From the NCBI GenBank assembly GCA_003226295.1, contig CP029803.1, forward strand, positions 1,865,001 through 1,929,000: a stretch of DNA of 64,000 nucleotides. Direction: 5' to 3'. Both the position numbers and the translations under genes were made by a program. Source of the stretch: Candidatus Moanabacter tarae. GTDB lineage: Bacteria > Verrucomicrobiota > Verrucomicrobiia > Opitutales > UBA2987. The notes beneath the pieces were generated by a model. The model had not been told where the DNA came from. It searched no databases and worked only from the letters and a program-made list of their open reading frames with translations. This document shows positions 56,401-64,000 of the stretch, in pieces (the first letter of the stretch is position 1; every line of letters starts with the position of its first letter).

Positions 56401-56717
56401 ACAGGTTCAGAACCAACACGATCGGATACCTTTGGAAGTTTTCCCTCGTATACAAGTTCAGATAAAATTGGAGATTCCCCGTTGGGCCACCAAGGAGCTT
56501 TTTGGCCCAAATTATAATCAACCGGACGCCAAACGGTCGGGGGATTTTCTTTATTGATCCGAATATTCCTGAGACTTTCAGCCTCAGAGATAAGAACTGG
56601 ATCAACGGAAAGCGGTCTATCCAATATAGCCGGCCCTAACCAAACTGCCCAGAGTCCCAAAATTATGGATAACCCACAAAATCCTAGGACCAGGCCCCTG
56701 ATAACACGGAAAATCAA
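53430..56717 (-). CDS. Peptide-type solute-binding protein fused to DppB-like ABC permease
   Basis: A 1095-residue fusion. Residues about 8-30 are a membrane anchor. Residues about 120-690 are a family 5 (DppA/OppA) solute-binding domain, with WSDGHPFTTKDLIYYWER, QALSLAMDREFIS and YPDFLDR-like segments. After a further helix near 740, residues about 760-1090 are a DppB/OppB permease, with TLVVVSLCAFVIIELPPGD, a late EAA-like loop (PYVSTARAKGVRPLKLLIKYP) and a C-terminal LLALDPRIR. Binding protein and permease are normally separate genes. DppC, DppD and DppF partners are not in the window. It converges with the M81 gene with only four bases between stops. Confidence 0.87.
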   Translation of the reverse strand: MIFRVIRGLVLGFCGLSIILGLWAVWLGPAILDRPLSVDPVLISEAESLRNIRINKENPPTVWRPVDYNLGQKAPWWPNGESPILSELVYEGKLPKVSDRVGSEPVVLEGYDGIGSYGGAFIKAELVTTGARIQLATHYSGSSLVRWSPTGYPIVPHFAKKWEIFDEYREYIFYLRRGARWSDGHPFTTKDLIYYWEREANDPAVSLRATDILWHMGKRPIFTAIDEYTLRVRFEDPYPDFLDRLATWHGQEILGSPAHYLSKYHPTLGDQKFIEKEMERKGIPNPSLLYSYVKGWSNTEHPRLWPWIYRTYQPNPPYIFVRNPYYFAVDPEGNQLPYIDRFIVQERQGDMADVAAINGELSYRMGMPFRLYSLAMAQRHIGGYEVYHWPRLNGTEFLIFPNHNLKPYSNDPEVIRKRDLIRNKSFRQALSLAMDREFISKVEYSGLLEPAQLSPAPESNFFHEGLRNSYIEYDSLRAGDLLDKIGLYGRDKEGFRTFPDGERLLLYFDFLSFNQRDLAQIIAAQWREVGLRVIARYRAPRIWYTALDALELELSAGGMSGKMNLLVEPKNYVASKQSHWARGYGNWYSQGSLFKNPDASGRGAFEPPEGSIYRKVMKLHSEAAMAPTLKQQQIKVKEFLDITAEHLWVVCPGFAPPLAVIVKNGLMNVPRVAVYNADFQAPSSGGVETFYWENVETDPEVAINIKAALGEANPNLGPENDQEIDDKGLGKLISFSVWITIGLGLVLVAFKHPFIGRRLIIMVPTLVVVSLCAFVIIELPPGDYLTSYMALLEVGGDEVDQEAIEDLRAMFELDKPVYYRYFKWVGLVWFTTFKEGDRGLLQGDMGLAMESQNPVNDMVGDRLILTLCISLFAILFTWSIALPIGVYSAVRQYSAGDYLATFIGFIGMSVPSFLLALILMYLGNRFFGISITGLFSAEFVAQPYWNGAKFWDLLKHVWVPVVVVGFQGTAGMIRIMRGNLLDELNKPYVSTARAKGVRPLKLLIKYPVRLALNPFVSGIGTLFPQLISGGAIVALILSLPTIGPLLLKALQMEDMYLAGSMLMILSLLGIIGTLISDLLLLALDPRIRMEGAAAN

Positions 56718-56937
56718 TTTATTTTGGAAAGGAAATGATCACAACTGAAACCAAATCCTAATTTAATTTAAATTAATATTAAGGAAATAAAGCAAACCAC
56801 ATTCTTGTTCAGAAAACAATAAACCCCAAAAGCAATAAAACAATCTTCCTGTTACATTTATTGATCAAGAATCATAGCCTATTCCAATTTTATTGGATTA
56901 CGTCCGTCACGAGGAAAACTTTTAAATGGTACAAAAG

Positions 56938-56971
56938 AAACGGGCTGGAACCAAGGTTCCAGCCCGTTTTT
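56938..56971 (-). terminator. Strong intrinsic terminator downstream of the TonB receptor
   Basis: CGGGCTGGAACC (56941-56952), loop AA, GGTTCCAGCCCG (56955-56966): a perfect 12-bp GC-rich stem. On the minus strand it is followed by TTTCTTTT, and it lies about 30 bases after the stop of the minus-strand TonB receptor gene. On the plus strand T5 also follows, so it may work in both directions, but no plus-strand gene precedes it. Confidence 0.9.
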
Positions 56972-57002
56972 AAACTTTGTAATTGTAGTTAAACTAACCT
57001 CT

Positions 57003-60000
57003 TTAGAAGGCGAATGAAGCCGAGAATATGTAAGTAGTCGGCTGCACTATACGATACATGGCAACTTTCGTAAGAGGATTGTCCGGCTGACCGATGGCAG
57101 CTACGGCTGCATCCCCACGAATCGCATTCCGAACGTTAAGTCGGAAAGTCCAATCCATATCGAAGATATTCCTTCTGTAATTAATCCAGACATCAGCCTG
57201 GGTTTGAGGTGAGTCTTTAATCGGGCTATTAAGGTTGGCGACTAAGAGCTCTCTTCCAGTCGAGTCAGTGAAGATCTCAGACTGATAGTCGAGGGCTACC
57301 TCATCCTGCCAACGCAACGCTCCTCCAACGCCGAATCCCTTCATGAATCCGTCGCCCTGGAAAGCGTAATTAGCGAAGACGTTGAAACGCCATTCCCTAA
57401 CTTCAAGACTAACCTGACCGTCTGTCCGTTTAACCTGCTCAACTCGGCTGGCCAGACTATTGATCGTAGTCTGATAACCAGCTTCCTGAACTGGTGCGGC
57501 GGCGGTGCTACCAGCATTGATAGCGGCCATCTCTGTTTCGATTCGGACATACTCTGCTGGAGTTGGCATACCGAACTCTGCTGAGTTATAGGTGAACCCG
57601 TTGTTAGATGCGATTGAGATCGCTTCCAATTCTGGGCGTTCCCGCTCAAACAAGGCTATAAAGCTCTTAGCTATGTTTGTTTGGACGACCTCCTGCTTGG
57701 AGATGTTTACACCGAGGTTAAGACCTTTAATTGGGGAACCAAGTACCTCCAATTCAAATCCTTTACTGACCGTGTCAGCAACCTGCACCGTGTTAGCTGG
57801 ATCACCTTCAGATGCGTCGAACCGAGTTGGGCGAGTCCAGCTCCATGCTTTCTGGTGGGTCGGGGATGCCGTCCCAACGATAGCCAAAGCTGTTGCTTCC
57901 ATTGCGGCTACTATACCATATGGATCGCCGTCATCGAATTGGTTGCCTGCTTCACGTAACCATCCGATAGCTGGTCCAAAGATCAACGAACTACCAAAGT
58001 TCTCGTTATGGCCAATGGCCGTCGAAACTGCAGAATTAGCCATGGCACTTTCGTACCAGTTCAACTTCACAGTCACGCGATTTTGGAGAACATCGAAACT
58101 AAAACCGTATTCATCGGTCGTTCCACCAGGAGCTGGTTGCGGCATACCTTCGGCGTTGGTTCGGCCCGCTGCGGGGACGAAGTTTTCCGAACTACTGATA
58201 TGTCCTCTAATTCCAACACCATCCGGCAAATGCGCTGACGGCAGGTGACCTACGAGTCCCCAGGAGAAAATAGTCGTCTTTGCGTTACCAGCCGGTGACG
58301 TGGTGCTCCACGAATCCTGCTTATGCAGTGCAAAGGTATCCTTATTTCCAGGGAAGTTCTCGAGGAAAACTTCATCTTGGCGCCAACCAAGTGTGCTGAC
58401 GACGTGATCATCCAACCAATGACTATGATTGATGAATACAATCGACTCAGCGTTTTCTAAGGCAACATTAACTTTTCTGTGCCTCCAAGCTGTTACCTGA
58501 CCGTTGACCTCTGTGAAGGTCTGGCCATTCGCGTTCTCGCTGGCAGCATATCTATCCCATACAGTTACCTTAAAGGTCTCACCCCTTCTAGGAAGAGCAG
58601 AGGCCGGGCAAGTGTCATTGATAACTACTTGATTACGAGGAGTTCCCTTAGCAATCGGAGGACCGACATAGCAGATGTAACCATGTTCACCACCAAGCTG
58701 GAATACATTGGATCCAATAGATGCGAACCATGAATCACGTTCATCGTTATTTACTGGAGCCGGAACTGGCCGGGTAAATCCTTCACCATGGAAGTAATGG
58801 TTATACTGGTCATTGTATAACGCTGTGATCGAATGCCGGCCTAAGTGCCTCAAGAAACCCTCTTGATTACCCAAATCAATGGAGAAGTTAGCTGTGAAGC
58901 GCTTTGACTGCCTTTCCCATGCGTTATGCTGATTCTCAGGCCTGAAATTGGCAACTGCTGGACGCATGAAGTTCGGGTTGTCTCTTCCGTCAAACAGGAC
59001 TGGATTAATGTCAACAAACATACCGCTGATCAATCCATCCCATTGGCCGTCAAAGAAGTTCGTGTTGTAATCTTCAACGTGCCAAACGAATTCAAAACCA
59101 CCGCTCATATTGTCCCTATCGGTGAAAAAGAGCTGCTGGAAGTTTACATCAAACGCAGTAAAGCTCTCTTCGCCTGCCTCTGGGGAGTGGAACTTGTATT
59201 TATCGTAATGAACCCAGTTGATATCTTCAAGGGAGAAGGTTTCTTCCTGGCTTCGGGTATGGCAAAGTGATCCACCATTTACTGCATTAACATCGCAAAA
59301 AGTGGAGTTCAAATCGTTACCTTGTCTTCCACCACCAATATTTTGTGGGTGGAAGAATCCCGATGTGAAGAACATTACTGGCCCGATTGGATCAACGATT
59401 GGGATATATTTCCCTGCTGCGTTTGTAGCCTTCGTGCCGTCAGCATTCAGCTCATAACAGCTCGTTCCCCTGGTTCCTACTTCTGGGAGACCTGGAAGAG
59501 TTCCATCTGCATTCGGATTGGCTTGATTGGCCCTCTCAGTCCAGCATTCGATGCGGGACTTCGTCCGTCTTTGCATCAACCCTACGCCATTAAATTGGGA
59601 ATTCGGCGAGGCCTTAGATGAAGCATATACCTCGTAAGGCGCGTGAATGTGTCCCCAGAAAGGACCCGTCGCCATAGGATGAGGGGGTTGCTTATCTTTC
59701 TCGTATAAATCCCAAGTTCCAACCGGCATACCCGCGTCAAACCAGGTTTGGCTCATTCCGTTTACTGGAGCCATAATATCGGGGCGGCTTGACTTGATCC
59801 TGCCAGCCTCGAATGAACCTTTAATCGTGGTATACTGGAATGGTTTATAGGTAACCGTTCCAAAGATTCGGCGATCTTCTTCGAAGGTAGGTTCCTGCAC
59901 ATACTCTTGATCTTCATAGAGTGCTGCAATTCGGACGGCTACTTTATCCTCAAAGATTATCTTGTTAACATCTACGGTTGCACGAATGGTTCCGTAGTTG

Positions 60001-60623
60001 TCGGTTCGAAACTCACCCTTGAACTGATCTTTGTCCATTCGGGCGGTTATTATTTGGCTATTAATGAGTCCGGCAGGGCTACCTAAGCCGAAAAGCATTG
60101 AATTAGCACCTCTCTGAATAGCCACACGGTCGACAATGTAACCGTCTAACGGAAGATCCGTGAGACTGTAATCTCTCGTCAAATCCGCGGCGTCCAACCC
60201 CCTGATCCGTGTTTGGGTCTGGGGATGCTGTCGCAAGAACGTTGTGGGTCTATTCTGCCCGAAGAAGTTGGTATTACCTTCTCCGGAGAAGTTTCCGAAG
60301 ATGCCTCCAACCTCCGTCTGGCCAACATAAGGTAGAATTTCCATCAGGTCGTTGGCGGCGATGTCGTCCATGAACTCATCGGTCAACAGTGTAATGGACG
60401 CTCCAAGGTCCCTCACGTCGGCTTTCACACGCGTACCGGCAAGAGTCTCTCTTCCGAGATATCCCTCGTCAGTATCCTCCACAATGGAGAACGGCGAAAG
60501 CACCATTATCTCGCCTTCTTCCCCGTCCTGTCCATAGGCGGGAGCGAAAGCAATCGTCAAAAGTGGTATCATAAACCACGCAAGACGATGTTTCAGAATT
60601 TCGCTTAATCGCTTATTCATCAT
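57003..60623 (-). CDS. TonB-dependent outer-membrane receptor (1206 aa)
   Basis: A large receptor for active uptake. Residues 1-31 form a signal peptide ending near PAYGQ. The IMVLSPFSIVEDTDEGY stretch is typical of Verrucomicrobiota receptors and may hold the TonB box. The plug (about 50-210) has ETLAGTRVKADVRDLGAS, VAIQRGANSMLFGLGSPAG and similar segments. Residues 210-1206 are a barrel ending in Phe (SASFAF). At 1206 residues it has long extracellular loops, consistent with a sizeable ligand. It has its own terminator; the LacI regulator lies just upstream on the same strand. Ligand unknown. Confidence 0.88.
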   Translation of the reverse strand: MMNKRLSEILKHRLAWFMIPLLTIAFAPAYGQDGEEGEIMVLSPFSIVEDTDEGYLGRETLAGTRVKADVRDLGASITLLTDEFMDDIAANDLMEILPYVGQTEVGGIFGNFSGEGNTNFFGQNRPTTFLRQHPQTQTRIRGLDAADLTRDYSLTDLPLDGYIVDRVAIQRGANSMLFGLGSPAGLINSQIITARMDKDQFKGEFRTDNYGTIRATVDVNKIIFEDKVAVRIAALYEDQEYVQEPTFEEDRRIFGTVTYKPFQYTTIKGSFEAGRIKSSRPDIMAPVNGMSQTWFDAGMPVGTWDLYEKDKQPPHPMATGPFWGHIHAPYEVYASSKASPNSQFNGVGLMQRRTKSRIECWTERANQANPNADGTLPGLPEVGTRGTSCYELNADGTKATNAAGKYIPIVDPIGPVMFFTSGFFHPQNIGGGRQGNDLNSTFCDVNAVNGGSLCHTRSQEETFSLEDINWVHYDKYKFHSPEAGEESFTAFDVNFQQLFFTDRDNMSGGFEFVWHVEDYNTNFFDGQWDGLISGMFVDINPVLFDGRDNPNFMRPAVANFRPENQHNAWERQSKRFTANFSIDLGNQEGFLRHLGRHSITALYNDQYNHYFHGEGFTRPVPAPVNNDERDSWFASIGSNVFQLGGEHGYICYVGPPIAKGTPRNQVVINDTCPASALPRRGETFKVTVWDRYAASENANGQTFTEVNGQVTAWRHRKVNVALENAESIVFINHSHWLDDHVVSTLGWRQDEVFLENFPGNKDTFALHKQDSWSTTSPAGNAKTTIFSWGLVGHLPSAHLPDGVGIRGHISSSENFVPAAGRTNAEGMPQPAPGGTTDEYGFSFDVLQNRVTVKLNWYESAMANSAVSTAIGHNENFGSSLIFGPAIGWLREAGNQFDDGDPYGIVAAMEATALAIVGTASPTHQKAWSWTRPTRFDASEGDPANTVQVADTVSKGFELEVLGSPIKGLNLGVNISKQEVVQTNIAKSFIALFERERPELEAISIASNNGFTYNSAEFGMPTPAEYVRIETEMAAINAGSTAAAPVQEAGYQTTINSLASRVEQVKRTDGQVSLEVREWRFNVFANYAFQGDGFMKGFGVGGALRWQDEVALDYQSEIFTDSTGRELLVANLNSPIKDSPQTQADVWINYRRNIFDMDWTFRLNVRNAIRGDAAVAAIGQPDNPLTKVAMYRIVQPTTYIFSASFAF

Positions 60624-60966
60624 GTACTTGGTTTTGTTTTCTGTTCAGTTTTGGTTTGGTTTGGTAAACGTTAGACCGGCCGGCTTAGTTAATGGTAATC
60701 AACACAGACAACCGATCAGTGGGTTTATTTATTTATCTAGAAATTCAAATGACGAAAAGGAGCGACGCCGGCGAGGCGCATGCTCCTCATCATGTAACAA
60801 GGACTACGTTCTTTGTTCACGTAAGCTCAGTTTGGGTATGTTGAGTCAGTGAGAATTAAACTTTGACCGAGTAAAAAAACTCCTAAACTCGCAAAGTGCA
60901 AGTTCGAATCTCACCAAAATTAATGTTACAGTAATCCAGGATTTTCGCCTTTCCTGTACCAATATC
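60624..60966. other. Upstream region of the TonB receptor
   Basis: About 340 bases. It contains ATGTTACAGTAATCC at 60923-60937, which resembles the palindrome next to the lacI start (11 of 15), and TAAACGTTA at 60665-60673. It also has GTTCGAATC near 60902 that looks like a tRNA T-loop, but no cloverleaf could be built. Confidence 0.5.
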
Positions 60967-61992
60967 TCAAATTTTCCTAATACTTGATCCAGATTTCCAA
61001 GAAGATGAGATAAGCATTTTCTTTGGGAAGGACGGAACTCCAGATTCATTATGGGTCAACTGGCGTGCTATCATGTCGATAGCAGCAGCTCCAACATATT
61101 CCAAATTCTGATCGACCCCGGCTATATTGGACTGATCAGGATGCCAGGAAACCGTGGCAACCCCTAATTCCTCAGGAATTTTAATCCCTTCACTACGAAC
61201 TAGCTCGATAACTTCAAAAGCCGGCAAGTGTGAGATGATCGCATCGGGTTTAAACTTCCTTATCCATTGCAAAAGAAGCTCCGGAGTCTTCAAGCAATCA
61301 ATCTTGATGCTGTCTCGATGAAAAGCCTTCAATTCGGTAAGGCGATAACAAAAGGCTGCCATCCACAGATCCGCTGCCCAGTCCTTGACAATGTCTTGAT
61401 AAAAAAACCCAATTCGCCGATATCCCATTTTCCATAAATTTTTCAAAACCTCAGACATTCCCTGGAAATGATCAGGAACGGCTCGATTGAAAGCCGTCAA
61501 CACTTCATCTGGTGTTGCTATCGCAATCCGGGAGTACAATTCGCCAATTCCCTTAGGTAAAGCTCCTGTAATTCGAAGAACTGCCCCGCGAATCCCTCGG
61601 GACTCGAGTATACCCGCCAATCGTTGAACCGATAGATCAGACGGCACCCATGGGAATTCATCGAGCTGAAAACCCAATTCCCTAGCTCGAGAACGACAGC
61701 CGTCAAAGATGCGCCCTTCATTGAGGTCGGGATTACTCGCCGGCTTTTCAGGCAATAAGTGCAAATACGCTATGGTTTCCGTTGAACGAGGTTCTCTGGT
61801 TCGACGGAGATGACTCATCAATTCGGACAGACGAGGATCCAGCTGATAGCCACCTGCCTCACACGCTTTACGGACCCGGGTTTTTGTACCTGCGGATATC
61901 TTAGGGTCATTTCGGAGTGCTCTCGAAACTGTCATCCGCGATACCCCGATGGCTTCGGCGATATCTTGCATTGAAATACGTCCACTGGCCAT
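60967..61992 (-). CDS. LacI-family transcriptional regulator
   Basis: A 341-residue regulator. The N-terminal helix-turn-helix MQDIAEAIGVSRMTVSRALR and hinge region (about 8-60) are followed by a periplasmic-binding-like effector domain (RIGFFYQDIVKDW, AIISHLPAFEVIEL, VATVSWHPDQSNIAGVDQN). LacI proteins usually sense a sugar or small metabolite. It lies between the large TonB receptor and the second DUF6785 gene, so both are likely targets. A perfect palindrome abuts its start codon, which suggests autoregulation. Confidence 0.9.
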   Translation of the reverse strand: MASGRISMQDIAEAIGVSRMTVSRALRNDPKISAGTKTRVRKACEAGGYQLDPRLSELMSHLRRTREPRSTETIAYLHLLPEKPASNPDLNEGRIFDGCRSRARELGFQLDEFPWVPSDLSVQRLAGILESRGIRGAVLRITGALPKGIGELYSRIAIATPDEVLTAFNRAVPDHFQGMSEVLKNLWKMGYRRIGFFYQDIVKDWAADLWMAAFCYRLTELKAFHRDSIKIDCLKTPELLLQWIRKFKPDAIISHLPAFEVIELVRSEGIKIPEELGVATVSWHPDQSNIAGVDQNLEYVGAAAIDMIARQLTHNESGVPSFPKKMLISSSWKSGSSIRKI

Positions 61993-62007
61993 ATGTTACG
62001 GTAACAT
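61993..62007. promoter_or_regulatory. Perfect palindrome abutting the lacI start, probable operator
   Basis: ATGTTAC-G-GTAACAT, 7-bp arms about a single central base, begins directly upstream of the minus-strand lacI start codon (61990-61992). LacI-family operators are palindromes of this size. It would cover the ribosome-binding region of lacI and lies about 205 bases before the second DUF6785 gene. Confidence 0.7.
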
Positions 62008-62211
62008 CAAATTATGGCACCCCTTACAAGATAAAAGAGCGTTTATTTATGCTACAACTGACCTACACTATTATAGTATCCTAGTCATGGTTCTTTCAAA
62101 CTCCTAGTGTATTTCGATTGACTGCAACGGTCCACACGTCGACAAGCCTTTACTAGTTTTCTTTAAGTGAATGAAATCTTGGACCAAGTCTGTAATGCAT
62201 TCTTGTAAGGA

Positions 62212-64000
62212 ATGAACGTTTCGATTATACGGGTTATCAGCTATTCACTAATTGTGCTGATCTTAACCGCAGTCTCTATCGAGCTGGGTGGAGTATTCAT
62301 GGGGGCTGGTTTCGAGAATGGAAGGGAACTCGGGTCCAGCGCTCTATCAGTTCCAGCATTCTGGGCTTTCCTTGTTCTACTTTTTCTCACTGTTCTGTTC
62401 AGAATTCTTGCACGATACCAATTGCTGTCTCGAGCTGAGCTGCTCTGTGTCCTTTTTGTCGCACTTATGGGTTCACCGATCATGACTGTTGGTTTCTGGC
62501 GCTATCTCGTCCCTGGTGTAGCAACATTCCCGCGAGGTGAGAGTTTTGATCACCTCGATGCAATGAACACTAATCTCTGGCCCCATGGCCCCAACCTGAC
62601 CGAGGATATCCTCACCCATCCGGAGAAACCCACAGTGGGGAAAGAGGGCCAAGTTCGATGGGAAATCCTCGCGCTATCCGATGAACAGGCTGAGCAGGCA
62701 CCAATTATTGAGCAATACGCCAGATCAGAGGTTTCCCATATTCGAGTGAGCTTGCCAGTTTGGCCGGGAAAAGAAGAGGGGGTCATACTCGGACAGCCCT
62801 ACCTGCTCACAGTGCTTGCGAAAGCGGAAAGTCTTGGCGCAGAATCCTACTACTATTGTCGTGTCTACCACGATACTGAGATGCATTTCCTCGAAGAGGC
62901 ATTCGCCTCAACTGAAGAGGCGGAGAAAACATTTTCGCGCCCTGACGGTTTTCGTCGGGTGGGTACGTATGGGCTCGTGTTCCCGACAACGGTCGAGAAC
63001 TCCATCATCCTTGAAATCGGTCTGCACGGAGAAGGTCGGGTTGTCTTTCGCGATCTACAGTTGCTCAATGTAGCTGCAATCGAGAGTTCGTTTAGGGGCC
63101 GTATGGTAATCAGTGAGAGCGATTTCGCCAAATTATCGAAAAAAGAGCAAACTGGGCTCCTAGTTAAACCGGATCACTTATTTAGTCTAGCTGGAGTACG
63201 CTATTTGCTCACGGCTTATATTCCCTGGAAGGATTGGCTTCGACCCTTGACCTCGTGGGGCGCTTTTTTGGTTTTGATCCTCATAGCAACATTTGCTATT
63301 GCGGTGATTATGCGACGCGAATGGGTAGATAACCAGCGTCTTCCCCTTTCCTTCGCACAGATTCCTCTCTTCTTCCTTGGCGACAAGCGAGGACAAACTT
63401 TCACTGATAGCTTATTACCAGAGGGATGGCAAAACCGTTTTATGTGGGTAGGTTTTGTGGTGGCCTTCATCTGGTGTTTCCTCCGTGGCCTTCACGACAT
63501 TAATTCCGCTATACCCAATTTGGATATCAACTTACGGCTCAACGCTTACATCGACAATCCCTACTTCCAGCGGATGCTAGCCGGGTGCCGTCTCGAAGTC
63601 CTGGCGCTGTACTTGGGATTAGCTATGTTCCTCGAAGTTAATGTCCTATTGAGTCTCATCTTGGGGTTTTTTCTATACAGAGCCCAGTTCCTAGTCGGAG
63701 AATTTTATGGCCTGACATATCATGCAGGCTATCCCTACGTGACTGAGCAGAGACTTTCGGGATATTTAGTTTATTCTGTTTTAATTCTGTTTTTTTCGAG
63801 AAAGTACCTATTCCGCGTTTTCCGATCTGCAATCCGCAGCACAGAAAGGGGCGACGAGGTTCTCTCAAGCAGAAGCGCTCTTCTCCTATTCTTTTTCGCC
63901 GTTTTCGGGATCGCCCTGTGGGCACATATGATTGGTATGCCTCTGGGCGGAGCACTAGTGGTAACTTTGGCTCTCTTAAGCTTCGGTCTTGTCGCTATGA
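62212..64000 (+). CDS. DUF6785/DUF6784-type membrane protein, 3' end beyond the window
   Basis: An open frame from ATG 62212 runs to the window end without a stop (about 596 residues visible); homology to the gene at 45.7 kb shows about 250 more are missing. The start (MNVSIIRV) follows an in-frame stop at 62206-62208. It repeats the paralogue's layout: N-terminal helices (LGGVFMGAGFENGR), a soluble region with YYYCRVYHDT and LEIGLHGEGRVVFRDLQ, then polytopic helices with NLDINLRLNAYIDNPYFQRM. A block at 63482-63586 is 93% identical in DNA to the paralogue. It is transcribed away from lacI and probably under its control. Confidence 0.85.
   Translation, partial: MNVSIIRVISYSLIVLILTAVSIELGGVFMGAGFENGRELGSSALSVPAFWAFLVLLFLTVLFRILARYQLLSRAELLCVLFVALMGSPIMTVGFWRYLVPGVATFPRGESFDHLDAMNTNLWPHGPNLTEDILTHPEKPTVGKEGQVRWEILALSDEQAEQAPIIEQYARSEVSHIRVSLPVWPGKEEGVILGQPYLLTVLAKAESLGAESYYYCRVYHDTEMHFLEEAFASTEEAEKTFSRPDGFRRVGTYGLVFPTTVENSIILEIGLHGEGRVVFRDLQLLNVAAIESSFRGRMVISESDFAKLSKKEQTGLLVKPDHLFSLAGVRYLLTAYIPWKDWLRPLTSWGAFLVLILIATFAIAVIMRREWVDNQRLPLSFAQIPLFFLGDKRGQTFTDSLLPEGWQNRFMWVGFVVAFIWCFLRGLHDINSAIPNLDINLRLNAYIDNPYFQRMLAGCRLEVLALYLGLAMFLEVNVLLSLILGFFLYRAQFLVGEFYGLTYHAGYPYVTEQRLSGYLVYSVLILFFSRKYLFRVFRSAIRSTERGDEVLSSRSALLLFFFAVFGIALWAHMIGMPLGGALVVTLALLSFGLVAM
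63482..63586 (+). repeat. High-identity DNA block shared by the two DUF6785 genes
   Basis: 105 bases here match 46974-47078 with 7 mismatches, while sequence on either side diverges more. It encodes LRGLHDINSAIPNLDINLRL onwards to the MLAG motif. Strong constraint or gene conversion between the paralogues would explain it. Confidence 0.75.

Noticed and set aside
44179-60673. Shared 9-mer TAAACGTTA upstream of two genes as a regulon signal
   Set aside because: A 9-mer is expected to recur by chance in a window of this size, and the flanks do not match or form a palindrome.
60880-60925. tRNA-like segment with GTTCGAATCTCACC near 60902
   Set aside because: The T-stem does not pair (GCAAG against CTCAC), the acceptor and anticodon arms cannot both be built, and no CCA end follows.

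Overview
The window looks like chromosome from a Gram-negative, probably marine or host-associated member of the Verrucomicrobiota (Opitutia-like). This placement is an inference. It rests on two TonB-dependent receptors, one with the plug-proximal 'LSPFSI...GYLGRETLAGTR' style common in that group, together with paired DUF6785-type giant membrane proteins, a LacI-type regulator, several PhyH-family oxygenases, an M81 (MlrC-like) protein and FG-GAP/UnbV propellers. No rRNA, convincing tRNA, IS element, prophage or CRISPR array was seen. Few genes have a strong Shine-Dalgarno sequence; purL and purF are among the exceptions.

Layout. 0-6.5 kb: an MFS permease whose 5' end lacks a normal start codon, then on the minus strand a diaminopimelate decarboxylase, an O-methyltransferase, a PhyH oxygenase and an M19 membrane dipeptidase. 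6.9-16.9 kb: a de novo purine cluster purL-purM-purQ(S)-purC-purE-purF-purD-purN. Three things stand out in it. PurQ carries a C-terminal extension that reads like two PurS modules. PurE has class II (CO2-using) signatures, which fits the absence of purK. PurC is the long, yeast-like type. 16.9-23.2 kb: an SDR, an 818-aa TonB receptor, an MsbA-like exporter and a GNAT. 23.5-29 kb: a divergent pair of propeller proteins (GH32/43-like and sialidase-like) and an FG-GAP/UnbV protein. 29.3-38.5 kb: an enolase-superfamily enzyme, catalase-peroxidase KatG, a TIM-barrel isomerase, a class III aminotransferase, a 2-keto-4-pentenoate hydratase-like enzyme, an SDR and a small membrane protein; several suit sugar-acid catabolism.

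38.7-64 kb is the most unusual part. It holds a glycosyltransferase, two PhyH oxygenases (one with His-X-Gly where His-X-Asp is expected), an FG-GAP protein with an RraA-like protein, a second enolase-superfamily enzyme, a DUF6785 membrane protein, a gamma-glutamyltransferase-like hydrolase without a signal peptide, a PhyH-HEAT fusion, an M81 protein, a 1095-aa fusion of a peptide-type solute-binding protein to a DppB-type permease, a 1206-aa TonB receptor with a strong terminator, a LacI regulator with a perfect palindrome abutting its start codon, and a second DUF6785 gene cut off by the window end. Taken together this resembles an uptake-and-processing locus for an amide- or gamma-glutamyl-containing small molecule: outer-membrane receptor, tethered binding protein plus permease, M81/GGT hydrolysis and PhyH oxidation. 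No substrate can be named from sequence.
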